Notes: generated by a model from the sequence alone, not told the origin. Numbered from the stretch's first letter, positions 1 to 6,972 are shown. The stretch: 8,592 nt of DNA from an uncultured Oscillospiraceae bacterium (GCA_947627085.1 CANQUO010000087.1:1-8592); one strand, 5' to 3'. Numbers and translations: made by a program.

Positions 1-321
1 CATGCACACCGTGGCCCTGTCGGAGATAACAAGGTGCTCGGGGCTTATCTCGATGCCCTTCTCACGGAGCCTGGCCATCTCGCCGGTCAGGTGCTCCAAA
101 TCGATGACCATGCCGGGGCCCATGACGTTCACCGTCTCGTCACGCAAAATGCCCGAGGGCAGGAGATTCAATATGAACTTGCCCTTCTCGTTTATCACCG
201 TGTGGCCGGCGTTGTTGCCGCCCTGATAGCGTATGACTATGTCGTAGCGGGAGCTTAAGAGGTCCACCATCCGGCCCTTGCCCTCGTCTCCCCAGTTGAT
301 ACCAACAGCAGCAGTTAACAT
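1..321 (-). CDS. purA: Adenylosuccinate synthetase, N-terminal 107 codons (runs off left edge)
   Basis: This enzyme joins IMP and aspartate using GTP to give adenylosuccinate, the first step from IMP to AMP in the cytoplasm. The visible part starts with the P-loop-like signature GINWGDEGKGR (residues 7-17), followed by GGNNAGHTV (34-42). D12 and H40 correspond to the catalytic Asp13 and His41 of the E. coli enzyme. Many bacteria have TQWGDEGKGK here; the NWGDEGKGR form is one I recall from Clostridia. The ATG at 321 is chosen because it has an AAGGAG Shine-Dalgarno 7 nt upstream. It lies 11 bp after the purB stop, so the two AMP-branch genes are surely cotranscribed. The gene is cut by the window edge, not broken: no stop or frameshift is visible in the 107 codons present. 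Confidence 0.97.
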   Translation of the reverse strand, partial: MLTAAVGINWGDEGKGRMVDLLSSRYDIVIRYQGGNNAGHTVINEKGKFILNLLPSGILRDETVNVMGPGMVIDLEHLTGEMARLREKGIEISPEHLVISDRATVCM

Positions 322-335
322 AATTCTTCTCCTTA
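322..335 (-). promoter_or_regulatory. purA ribosome binding site overlapping the purB stop codon
   Basis: On the minus strand the purB stop TAA runs straight into the purA Shine-Dalgarno (TAAGGAG), with 7 nt between AAGGAG and the purA ATG. A ribosome terminating on purB covers this site, so purA translation is probably coupled to purB. The coupling is inferred from spacing alone. Confidence 0.8.
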
Positions 336-1763
336 TACCCGCACCTGGGCGTCCATGCCCAGAAGCGCGGAATTTTCCTGAAGTATGGGCTCCACCACGG
401 CGCTCAAAAATTCCTCCGTCTGCTCAGGGGCCCGTCCCACAAATTTGCGGACGTTAAGGACCTCCTTCAGGCTCTCCTCGGTGAGGCCGAATTTCTCGTC
501 CCGCATGAGAAGCTCAAGAAGGTTATTGTCCTTCCCCTCAAGCTTCACCCTGGCGGCGGCTATCTGGGAGTACTGGCGGATGTGTTCATGGAGCTCCTGC
601 CTGTCCCCGCCCCGCTCCACGGCGTCCATCATGATATTCTCGCTGGCCATGAAGGGGAGCTCCTCGTTTAAATGCTTCTCCATGACCTTGGGGTATATTT
701 TTCCGTTCTTTATGACGTTGATTATAAGGGTCAGTATGGCGTCCACACCAAGAAACGACTCCGGGATGGAGATGCGCCTGTTGGCCGAGTCGTCCAGCGT
801 CCGCTCCAGCCACTGGGCGGCGGCGGTGTCGCCGGCGTTCTTGGCGTCGTTTATGATATACCGGGCGAGGGAGACCACACGCTCGCACCGCATGGGGTTG
901 CGCTTGTAGGCCATGGCGGAGGAGCCTATCTGGTTCGTCTCAAAGGGCTCGTCAAACTCCTTCATGTGAGCAAGTAACCGGATATCCGTGGCCATCTTGG
1001 CGCAGGAGGTGGCGATGTCCGCCAAGACATTCAAAACGTACGCGTCAACCTTCCGTGAGTAGGTCTGGCCGGAGACGGGCATACATGCCGCAAAGCCCAT
1101 TTTCTCCGCTATCTTCGCCTCCAGTGCCTTCACCTTCTCATGGTCCCCGTGGAAGAGCTCCAGGAAGCTCGCCCCGGTGCCCGTGGTGCCCTTGCACCCA
1201 AGGAGCTTTAAGTGGGAAAGCTCAAAGTCGAGCCGCTCCAAGTCCATGCAGAGGTCCTGGGTCCACAATGTGGCCCGCTTGCCCACGGTGGTGGGCTGGG
1301 CGGCCTGGAAGTGGGTGTAGGCCAGGGTGGGCACATCCTTGTGCTCCCTTGCGAAATCCGCCAGCGCCGCGATGGCGTTCACAAGGAGCTTTTTTATCCG
1401 CAAAAGCCCCTCCCGCATCTGGATGATGTCCGTGTTGTCCCCCACATAACAGCTGGTGGCCCCAAGGTGTATTATGGGCTTCGCCTTGGGGCAGGCGTCC
1501 CCGAAGGTGTGCACGTGGGCCATCACGTCGTGGCGAAGCTTGTGCTCGTACTTATCGGCCAAATCGTAGTCGATATCGTAGATGTGGGAGCGCATCTCCT
1601 CTATCTGCTCCAATGTAATGGGCAGTCCCAGCTCCTTTTCGCTCTCGGCTAAGGCTATCCAGAGCTTTCGCCAGGTGGAGAACTTGAAGTCCGGGGAGAA
1701 GATGTACTGCATCTCGCTTGAGGCGTAGCGGCTGCAAAGGGGATTTTCGTAGCGGTCTTTCAT
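333..1763 (-). CDS. purB: Adenylosuccinate lyase, animal ADSL-like type
   Basis: A fumarase/aspartase-superfamily lyase that releases fumarate twice in purine synthesis: from SAICAR to give AICAR, and from adenylosuccinate to give AMP. It is 476 residues, longer than the roughly 430-residue B. subtilis PurB. Visible motifs are RHDVMAHVHTFG (77-88), HLGATSCYVGDN (99-110), YTHFQAAQPTT (149-159, with the likely catalytic H151), KGTTGTGASF (191-200), and the superfamily signature GSSAMAYKRNP (280-290, with the catalytic serine S281 or S282). RTLDDSANRR (321-330) is also present. Residue 285 is Ala where most members have Pro (SSAMP). Many blocks match human ADSL closely from memory. The ATG at 1763 follows AAAGGAAAG. 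No promoter is seen in the 111-bp gap from glmS, so read-through from pyrG/glmS is likely. Confidence 0.97.
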   Translation of the reverse strand: MKDRYENPLCSRYASSEMQYIFSPDFKFSTWRKLWIALAESEKELGLPITLEQIEEMRSHIYDIDYDLADKYEHKLRHDVMAHVHTFGDACPKAKPIIHLGATSCYVGDNTDIIQMREGLLRIKKLLVNAIAALADFAREHKDVPTLAYTHFQAAQPTTVGKRATLWTQDLCMDLERLDFELSHLKLLGCKGTTGTGASFLELFHGDHEKVKALEAKIAEKMGFAACMPVSGQTYSRKVDAYVLNVLADIATSCAKMATDIRLLAHMKEFDEPFETNQIGSSAMAYKRNPMRCERVVSLARYIINDAKNAGDTAAAQWLERTLDDSANRRISIPESFLGVDAILTLIINVIKNGKIYPKVMEKHLNEELPFMASENIMMDAVERGGDRQELHEHIRQYSQIAAARVKLEGKDNNLLELLMRDEKFGLTEESLKEVLNVRKFVGRAPEQTEEFLSAVVEPILQENSALLGMDAQVRV

Positions 1764-1794
1764 TGGTATATCTTTCCTTTCGCCATTGTCTCCC

Positions 1795-1819
1795 GGGCGG
1801 GTCCGGGGCCCGCCCCTAC
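1795..1819 (-). repeat. GC-rich palindromic repeat in the purB leader (copy 1 of GGGCGGG family)
   Basis: GGGCGGG (1795-1801) pairs with CCCGCCC (1809-1815), followed by CTAC. Positions 1795-1819 match 8194-8218 at 23 of 25 bases, and the two differences lie in the loop region. The hairpin ends about 15 nt before the purB Shine-Dalgarno. No U-tract follows on the minus strand, so it is not an intrinsic terminator. Short palindromes of this type with a GTAGGGGC edge are, from memory, scattered in many Clostridia genomes. Confidence 0.75.
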
Positions 1820-1874
1820 AAGGGGTTTTGGGGATTTGTTGTTTTACGTTCGTTTTGTCCCTTATGGGCGGGTC

Positions 1875-3695
1875 CTATTCGACCGTCACGGATTTTGCAA
1901 GGTTTTTCGGCTTGTCGATGTCGCACCCGCGCTCTTTGGCCACATAGTAGGCGAAGAGCTGTAAGGGCACCACCTCGCACACCGGGTTCAGTATGGGCTC
2001 CGTGCGGGGGACGAGGATAAAGTCGTCGGCCTTTTTGAGTATCTGCCTGTTGTCCTCCAGGGACACCGCCAGCACCTGGGCCCCACGGGCCTTGACCTCC
2101 TCAATGTTGGACATGGTCTTTTCAAAAAGCGGCTCGTAGCAGGCCAGGGTAACGACCAGGCTCCCCTGCTCTATAAGCGCGATGGTCCCGTGCTTGAGCT
2201 CCCCGGCGGCGTAGGCCTCGGCGAAGATGTAGCTTATCTCCTTGAGCTTCAGCGCCCCCTCCATGCACACGGCGTAATCAAGGTTCCGGCCGATGAAATA
2301 TATATCGTTGTGGCGGCAGAGCCTCTTGGCAAGCTTCTTTATATTGCGGTTTAGGTCGATGGCCCTTTGCATCTTCCCGGGTATCTCGTGAAGGGCCACT
2401 AAGAGCCTGTCGTAGCGCTCCCTTTCCATAAGCCCCAGCCTGTCGGCAAGGTAGATGGCCAGCATGTCCAGGACCGCCACCTGGGTGGTGTAGCCCTTCG
2501 TAGTGGCCACGGCGATCTCGGGCCCGGCCCAGGTGTATATCACGTGGTCGGCAAGCTTTGCGATCGTGCTCCCCACCACGTTTACGATCGCCAGGGTCCT
2601 CGCTCCCCGCTCCCGGCACTCCCGCATGGCGGCGATGGTATCGGCGGTCTCGCCGGACTGGGATATGACAATGAGCAGTGTGTGCTTATCGATTATGGGG
2701 TTACGGTAGCGAAGCTCGCTTGCAAGCTCCACGGCCACCGGTATGCGGCAAAGCTCCTCCAGGACATATCGCCCCACCTGCCCCGCATACCCGGCGGACC
2801 CGCAGGCGGTGATGATGATGCGGTTTATATCGTGAAGCTCCTCATCCGTCAGCTCGAAGTTTTCAAACCAGATTTTCCCGTCCTTTATCCGTGGCTCCAC
2901 CGTGGCCTTGAAGCAGGCGGGCTGCTCCATTATCTCCTTGAGCATGAAGTGCTCGTACCCGCCCTTTTCCGCGGCTTCCACGTCCCAGGTCACCCGGGAT
3001 ACCGGCTTGTCGACGGCCCGGCCCCGGACGTCGTAGACGGTTATGGTCTCCGGCGTAAGCTCCGCGAATTCCCCGTCGTCAAGGTAAATGACGTTCTTTG
3101 TGTGGGGCACCAGCGCCGCCACGTCGGAGGCGAAGTAGTTCTCCCCCACCCCCAGGCCCAGGATAAGCGGGCTCTGCTCCCGCATGGCGAAAAGCCGCCC
3201 GTCCCGGCAGATGACGCCAAGGGAATAGGACCCCTCAAGTCTCGCCGCCGTTTTCATCACGGCCTTTTTGGCGTCGCCGTCATAATACATCTCCAAAAGG
3301 TGCGCCACGACCTCGGTGTCCGTGTCCGAGGCGAATTTGTAGCCCTTTTTCGTGAGCTCCTGGCGCAAAACAGCGTAGTTTTCGATGATTCCGTTGTGGA
3401 CCACGGCAAACTGCCCGTCGGAGGACATGTGTGGGTGGGCGTTTATGTCGTTGGGAGCGCCGTGGGTGGCCCAGCGAGTGTGTCCCACTCCGGCCTGGCC
3501 CGCGATATCCGCCCCGTCGTGGGTGAGCTCCGCCAAATTTTTCACATAGCCCTTGACCTTGGCCACGTTTATTTTTTCTCCGTCCGTCACGGCGATGCCG
3601 GCGGAATCGTAGCCCCTGTATTCAAGCCTCCGCAGTCCGTCAATAAGCACCGCGGCCGCCTCTCTTGTCCCGGAAAAGCCAACTATACCGCACAT
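1875..3695 (-). CDS. glmS: Glutamine-fructose-6-phosphate aminotransferase (isomerizing)
   Basis: GlmS uses glutamine nitrogen to turn fructose-6-phosphate into glucosamine-6-phosphate, the entry to UDP-GlcNAc, peptidoglycan and other amino-sugar polymers. It is 606 residues, the normal size. The N-terminal class II amidotransferase domain (about 1-230) begins MCGIVG with Cys2 as the nucleophile, and has YRGYDSAG (26-33), GHTRWATHG (71-79) and HNGIIENY (100-107). GGYEHFMLKEIMEQP (245-259) is the linker signature. Two SIS sugar-isomerase domains follow, with SQSGET (345-350) for phosphate binding, EGALKLKEISY (479-489) and AGELKHG (497-503), where H502 matches the E. coli ring-opening His. It ends in the family-typical KSVTVE. 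The ATG at 3695 is forced by the need for Cys2. AAGGA lies 11 nt upstream, at the edge of an intergenic repeat. No glmS ribozyme core is seen upstream. Confidence 0.98.
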   Translation of the reverse strand: MCGIVGFSGTREAAAVLIDGLRRLEYRGYDSAGIAVTDGEKINVAKVKGYVKNLAELTHDGADIAGQAGVGHTRWATHGAPNDINAHPHMSSDGQFAVVHNGIIENYAVLRQELTKKGYKFASDTDTEVVAHLLEMYYDGDAKKAVMKTAARLEGSYSLGVICRDGRLFAMREQSPLILGLGVGENYFASDVAALVPHTKNVIYLDDGEFAELTPETITVYDVRGRAVDKPVSRVTWDVEAAEKGGYEHFMLKEIMEQPACFKATVEPRIKDGKIWFENFELTDEELHDINRIIITACGSAGYAGQVGRYVLEELCRIPVAVELASELRYRNPIIDKHTLLIVISQSGETADTIAAMRECRERGARTLAIVNVVGSTIAKLADHVIYTWAGPEIAVATTKGYTTQVAVLDMLAIYLADRLGLMERERYDRLLVALHEIPGKMQRAIDLNRNIKKLAKRLCRHNDIYFIGRNLDYAVCMEGALKLKEISYIFAEAYAAGELKHGTIALIEQGSLVVTLACYEPLFEKTMSNIEEVKARGAQVLAVSLEDNRQILKKADDFILVPRTEPILNPVCEVVPLQLFAYYVAKERGCDIDKPKNLAKSVTVE

Positions 3696-3710
3696 AGAAA
3701 TTCAATTCCT

Positions 3711-3775
3711 TTCCTATTTGGCTCCCTTGCCGTGAAACGGGAAGGGAGCTGTCAGCGAAGCTGACTGAGGGTTCA
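3711..3775 (-). repeat. Two-hairpin intergenic repeat, copy A (glmS upstream)
   Basis: Hairpin 1 pairs GCTCCCTT (3721-3728) with AAGGGAGC (3742-3749), and an inner CCGT (3730-3733) with ACGG (3737-3740). Hairpin 2 is GTCAGC (3751-3756) with GCTGAC (3760-3765), followed by TGAGGG. On the minus strand, hairpin 1 is followed by CAAATAGGAAAGGA, which contains the glmS Shine-Dalgarno. Copies B (3776-3826) and C (5438-5485) share this layout and orientation. Confidence 0.8.
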
Positions 3776-3776
3776 T
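3714..3776 (-). other. Possible 20-codon leader peptide ahead of glmS
   Basis: An ATG at 3776, directly after an AGGAAAGG purine run, opens a 20-codon frame (MNPQSASLTAPFPFHGKGAK) that runs through repeat copy A. It ends in a TAG at 3714-3716 that overlaps the AGGAAAGG ribosome binding motif of glmS. The start has a Shine-Dalgarno-like motif, but it is very close to the ATG (about 4 nt from AAGGA). It may only be a by-product of the repeat sequence; I recall similar repeat-derived peptide strings in Clostridia hypothetical proteins. Confidence 0.2.
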
Positions 3777-3826
3777 CCTTTCCTTTTTGGCTCCCTTCTT
3801 CAGAAAGGAGCTGTCACTGAGGGTTT
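3776..3826 (-). repeat. Two-hairpin intergenic repeat, copy B (deletion derivative)
   Basis: This tandem neighbour of copy A shares TTTGGCTCCCTT, the GGAGCTGTCA join and the CTGAGGGTT tail. It has lost hairpin 2: copy A reads GTCAGCGAAGCTGACTGAGGG where copy B reads GTCACTGAGGG. Its hairpin 1 is imperfect (CTCC 3791-3794 with GGAG 3807-3810). On the minus strand it also carries AAAAGGAAAGGA beyond hairpin 1, although no gene start follows there except a possible leader peptide. It ends within 2 bp of the pyrG stop codon. Confidence 0.75.
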
Positions 3827-3827
3827 C

Positions 3828-5426
3828 TTACTTCTCTAAAGCAGCGCCTATAAATCCAAGGAACAGCGGGTGCGCCTTATTGGGCCGGCTCTTGAACTCC
3901 GGGTGGTACTGCACCCCCACATAGAACCGGTGTCCCGGGAGCTCCACGGTCTCCACAAGCCTCCCGTCGGGGCTCATGCCCGAAAAGCCCATGCCGGCGG
4001 ACTCGTAGTCCATGTAGTACTCGTTGTTGAACTCGTACCGGTGGCGGTGGCGCTCCATTATCCTCTGGGTCTTGTAGCACCGCTCCATGGTGGTGTTCGT
4101 CCTTATGTGGCAGGGCCAGGCGCCAAGGCGCAAAGTGCCGCCCTTGTCTATGTCGTCGTTCTGTCCGGGCATGAAGTCTATGACCTTGTGGGTGCTCCGC
4201 TCGTCAAACTCCCGGGAGTTGGCGTCCGTCCACCCAAGCACGTCCCGGGCAAACTCCACGCACATTATCTGCATCCCCAGGCATATGCCAAAATAGGGCG
4301 TCTTATTCTCCCGGGCATAGCGGGCGGCCAGGACCATGCCCTCTATCCCCCGCTTGCCAAAGCCGCCGGGGACGATTATGCCGTCAAGCTTTCCGAATAT
4401 TTCCTTATAATTTTCCTCCGTCACGGTCTCGGAGTCTATCCACTCTATATCGACCTTCGCCCCCAGGGCGAAGCCCGCGTGTCTGAGCGCCTCGGAGACT
4501 GACAGATAGGCGTCGTGGAGCTGGACATATTTGCCCACAAGGCCGATGGTCACGGACCTGTTGAGGTTTTTGATGCTCTCCACCATATTGCGCCACTCGG
4601 TGAGGTCCGGCGCGGGGGCGTCGATGTGGAGCTCCCGGCAGACGACGTCGGAAAAATGCTCCTTTTCCAGCATCAGCGGGGCCTCATACAGTATGGGCAA
4701 CGTCTCGTTTTCAATGACGCAGTCGGGCTTTACGTTGCAAAAATGGGCAATCTTGTTGAAGATGCTCTCGTCCTCTATGTGCTCGTCGCACCGGAGCACG
4801 ATAATATCCGGGTTTATACCCATGCCCTGGAGCTCCTTAACGGAGTGCTGGGTGGGCTTTGACTTGTGCTCCCCGCTGGCCTTCAGATAGGGCACCAGCG
4901 TCACGTGGATGTAGAGGCGGTTCTCATATCCGACCTCCAGGCCCACCTGACGTATGGCCTCAAGGAAGGGCTGGGACTCGATATCTCCGGCGGTGCCGCC
5001 GATCTCGGTTATGACCACGTCGGCGTTTGTCTTTCTGCCCACGGAGTATATGAATTCCTTTATCTCGTCCGTCACGTGGGGTATGACCTGCACGGTACTG
5101 CCAAGGTACTCCCCCCGGCGCTCCTTGCCGATGACGTTGGCGTAGACCTTTCCGGTGGTGAGGTTGGAGAACTTATTTAAGTCCTCGTCGATAAATCTCT
5201 CATAGTGGCCCAGGTCCAGGTCCGTCTCCGCCCCGTCCTCGGTGACGTAGACCTCCCCGTGCTGATAGGGGCTCATGGTGCCGGGGTCAACGTTGATATA
5301 TGGGTCCAGCTTCTGGGCAGCCACCTTAAGGCCCCTGGCCTTCAAAAGCCTTCCCAGCGACGCCGCCGTGATGCCCTTACCCAGGCCCGATACTACACCG
5401 CCTGTGACAAAGATATATTTGCTCAT
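3828..5426 (-). CDS. pyrG: CTP synthase
   Basis: PyrG aminates UTP to CTP with ATP and glutamine-derived ammonia, the last step of pyrimidine nucleotide synthesis; the active form is a cytoplasmic tetramer. From the ATG at 5426 it is 532 residues, the usual length. The N-terminal synthetase domain (about 1-270) opens with KYIFVTGGVVSGLGKG (3-18) and has DPYINVDPGTMSPYQHGEV (41-59), EIGGTAGDIES (141-151) and KSKPTQHSVKEL (188-199). The C-terminal class I glutamine amidotransferase domain has PGGFGKRG (353-360), the nucleophile C382 in GICLGMQ, and HPE (508-510). The frame stays open for 57 codons upstream, but that stretch holds a promoter and a repeat and has no family similarity, so the start at 5426 is right; it has an AAAGGG run 8 nt upstream. 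The stop abuts repeat copy B. Confidence 0.98.
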   Translation of the reverse strand: MSKYIFVTGGVVSGLGKGITAASLGRLLKARGLKVAAQKLDPYINVDPGTMSPYQHGEVYVTEDGAETDLDLGHYERFIDEDLNKFSNLTTGKVYANVIGKERRGEYLGSTVQVIPHVTDEIKEFIYSVGRKTNADVVITEIGGTAGDIESQPFLEAIRQVGLEVGYENRLYIHVTLVPYLKASGEHKSKPTQHSVKELQGMGINPDIIVLRCDEHIEDESIFNKIAHFCNVKPDCVIENETLPILYEAPLMLEKEHFSDVVCRELHIDAPAPDLTEWRNMVESIKNLNRSVTIGLVGKYVQLHDAYLSVSEALRHAGFALGAKVDIEWIDSETVTEENYKEIFGKLDGIIVPGGFGKRGIEGMVLAARYARENKTPYFGICLGMQIMCVEFARDVLGWTDANSREFDERSTHKVIDFMPGQNDDIDKGGTLRLGAWPCHIRTNTTMERCYKTQRIMERHRHRYEFNNEYYMDYESAGMGFSGMSPDGRLVETVELPGHRFYVGVQYHPEFKSRPNKAHPLFLGFIGAALEK

Positions 5427-5562
5427 AATTTTATCCCTTTCCTTTCTGCTCCCATCCACGGGAGCTGTCGCTTCGCGACCGAGGGGACTACCCCTCCGGA
5501 ATCGGGAACGCGCCAACGGCGCCTGAGCCCCTGGCCCGTCCTCCCACCGTTGGAAACACAAT
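5427..5562 (-). promoter_or_regulatory. Structured 5' leader of pyrG
   Basis: About 136 nt lie between the predicted start of transcription (near 5562) and the pyrG ATG. Besides repeat copy C it holds two overlapping pairings. CCAACGG (5513-5519) can pair with CCGTTGG (5547-5553), enclosing 27 nt. GCGCC (5510-5514) can pair with GGCGC (5518-5522). The two cannot form together. No U-tract follows either one, so a classic attenuator is not shown. The initial transcript does not begin with the GGGC tract that drives CTP-sensed slippage in B. subtilis pyrG. Confidence 0.45.
5438..5485 (-). repeat. Two-hairpin intergenic repeat, copy C (pyrG leader)
   Basis: Hairpin 1 pairs GCTCCC (5448-5453) with GGGAGC (5460-5465). 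Hairpin 2 pairs GTCGC (5467-5471) with GCGAC (5475-5479) and is followed by CGAGGGG. The loops and the lower part of hairpin 2 differ from copy A while pairing is kept, which suggests that structure is selected or copied. On the minus strand it ends in AGAAAGGAAAGGG, which holds the pyrG Shine-Dalgarno. Confidence 0.75.
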
Positions 5563-5568
5563 ATATGT

Positions 5569-5597
5569 ATTATATATGATACTTTACCACAATGCAA
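5569..5597 (-). promoter_or_regulatory. Sigma-A-type promoter for pyrG
   Basis: On the minus strand TTGCAT (5597-5592) and a perfect TATAAT (5574-5569) are separated by exactly 17 bp. Transcription should start near 5562. Since no other promoter is visible before glmS, purB or purA, this may drive all four genes. Confidence 0.8.
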
Positions 5598-5657
5598 GCC
5601 ATTGTAATACCGTTTTTTTTGCCGCCCGGGACCCGCCAGTGGGCGTTTTTGACCAAA

Positions 5658-6911
5658 TCACAGCGAAAGCGCCGCCGCTCTGGCCTCCTCAAGTATATAG
5701 AGCGACCCCAGCACGCACACCAAGCCCTCGCTCCCCGCCCGCGCGATCGCCGCCCTCACTCCGTCGGTGACGCTGTCGGCGGCCACGGCGCGGTCGCCAC
5801 GGGATAACAGCATTTTCGCAAGCCCGGTATTTTTAAGCGCCCTCGGCGCCGGGGGCTCCACGCAAATAAAGCTCTCGGCCACGGGTTCGAGCCTCCCTAT
5901 TATGCCCTCCACATCCTTGTCCGCCATGACCCCGAGGACGAATACAGCCTTTTTCCCGGGGAAATACTCTCCAAGGCTCCTGACCGCCGCCTCCACCGCC
6001 TGGGGGTTGTGCCCGCCGTCAATGATAACATCGGGGCTTGTCCTCAAAAGCTCAAATCTCCCCGGCCAGGCGACGCCGCCGATGCCCCGGCGCAGGCTCT
6101 CGTCTGTTATTTTCCATCCCCGCTTTTTAAGCGCCTCCGCCGCCGTCAATGCCAGAGCCGCGTTTTTCGGCTGGTGGGAGCCAAGAAGCGGCGTTTTAAG
6201 GCCGCTGAATTTCCCAAAATCAAATTCCGTCCCGGAAAGGTCCCGGCTTTTTATCCGGAGCTTTCCAAAATCCGGCGCGGTGAGCTCCGCGCCCCGCTCC
6301 CGGCAGGCGCCCTCAATAACTCCCCCGGGGTCCGTGTACGCCACGCACCGGCCGCCGTCCTTCACGATTCCCGCCTTCACGGCGGCTATCTCCTCCACGG
6401 TATTTCCCAGATACTGCGTGTGGTCGAGGCCGATGGCCGTTATGACGGAGACCTCGCTTTCGTCTATCACGTTGGTGGCGTCGTGGACGCCGCCCATACC
6501 CACCTCAAGAACAACTATATCGCATCGCTTTTGGGCAAAATAAGTAAGCCCGATAAGCGTCACGAGCTCAAACTCCGCCACCTTGTCCTCAAACTCTCCA
6601 AGTGCGTCTCGGACTGTCTCCGTGACATGGGCAAGCTCCGCGTCCGGTGTGTCCTCACCGTTTATCTGTATCCGCTCGTTGAACCTCCGGACAAAGGGGG
6701 AGGTGAAAAGCCCCGTTTTGTACCCGGCATTTTTCAAAATATTCGCCATATAGGCGCACACGGACCCCTTCCCGTTGGTCCCGGCCACGTGTATGAATTT
6801 AAGCTCCCTGTCGGGCGAGCCGAGCCGGTCAAGAACGATCCTCATCCTTCCAAGGTCCGGGCCGCCGTGGCGTCTTGAGTGGATAAAGGCCATAGCCTCC
6901 TCATATTCCAT
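5658..6911 (-). CDS. folC: Folylpolyglutamate synthase / dihydrofolate synthase
   Basis: This Mur-ligase-family ATP-dependent enzyme adds glutamate to dihydropteroate and/or to reduced folates, keeping folate cofactors in the cell and active for one-carbon transfer. From the ATG at 6911 it has 417 residues, typical for FolC. The P-loop is HVAGTNGKGS (41-50). LFTSPFV and NERIQING (68-85) are typical of the family, as is LEVGMGGVHDATNVI (135-149). GLDHTQYLGNTVEEIAAVKAG (161-181) holds the lysine (K179) that is carbamylated in E. coli FolC. DGGHNPQ (298-304) and GSLYI (402-406) lie in the C-terminal domain. The start is fixed by AAGGAGG 7 nt upstream. Whether it has both activities or one cannot be told from sequence. 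No other folate gene is in the window. It is divergent from the bofA-like gene and has its own promoter. Confidence 0.96.
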   Translation of the reverse strand: MEYEEAMAFIHSRRHGGPDLGRMRIVLDRLGSPDRELKFIHVAGTNGKGSVCAYMANILKNAGYKTGLFTSPFVRRFNERIQINGEDTPDAELAHVTETVRDALGEFEDKVAEFELVTLIGLTYFAQKRCDIVVLEVGMGGVHDATNVIDESEVSVITAIGLDHTQYLGNTVEEIAAVKAGIVKDGGRCVAYTDPGGVIEGACRERGAELTAPDFGKLRIKSRDLSGTEFDFGKFSGLKTPLLGSHQPKNAALALTAAEALKKRGWKITDESLRRGIGGVAWPGRFELLRTSPDVIIDGGHNPQAVEAAVRSLGEYFPGKKAVFVLGVMADKDVEGIIGRLEPVAESFICVEPPAPRALKNTGLAKMLLSRGDRAVAADSVTDGVRAAIARAGSEGLVCVLGSLYILEEARAAALSL

Positions 6912-6936
6912 CCCGCCGCCTCCTTTACACAGGTAA

Positions 6937-6964
6937 ACTATATCAAATACCGCCTGAAAGTCAA
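6937..6964 (-). promoter_or_regulatory. Sigma-A-type promoter for folC
   Basis: On the minus strand TTGACT (6964-6959) and TATAGT (6942-6937) are 16 bp apart. Transcription should start near 6930, giving a leader of only about 19 nt that holds the AAGGAGG (6925-6919). This leaves no room for a riboswitch or attenuator. Confidence 0.7.
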
Positions 6965-6972
6965 CAAATAAT

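Noticed and set aside
2544..3764. A 406-codon open frame on the plus strand opposite glmS.
   Set aside because: It is a shadow of the conserved glmS coding strand in GC-rich DNA, with no ribosome site and no recognisable protein motif.
3696..3827. A glmS ribozyme/riboswitch upstream of glmS.
   Set aside because: The 132-bp gap is filled by two repeat copies, and I see neither the conserved ribozyme core nor room for its roughly 150-nt fold.
5427..5597. N-terminal extension of CTP synthase by 57 codons (ATG at 5597).
   Set aside because: The stretch contains the -10 and -35 boxes and repeat copy C, has no CTP synthase similarity, and the ATG at 5426 gives the normal 532-residue protein with its own ribosome site.
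5623..5650. Intrinsic terminator between folC and pyrG (CGCCC...GGGCG followed by TTTTT).
   Set aside because: The T-run follows the stem only on the plus strand, where no gene precedes it; on the minus strand the stem is followed by A-runs, so it cannot end the folC transcript in the standard way.
5767..6878. Long plus-strand open frames opposite folC (258 and 289 codons).
   Set aside because: They are antisense to a well-conserved FolC, overlap each other and show no motifs.
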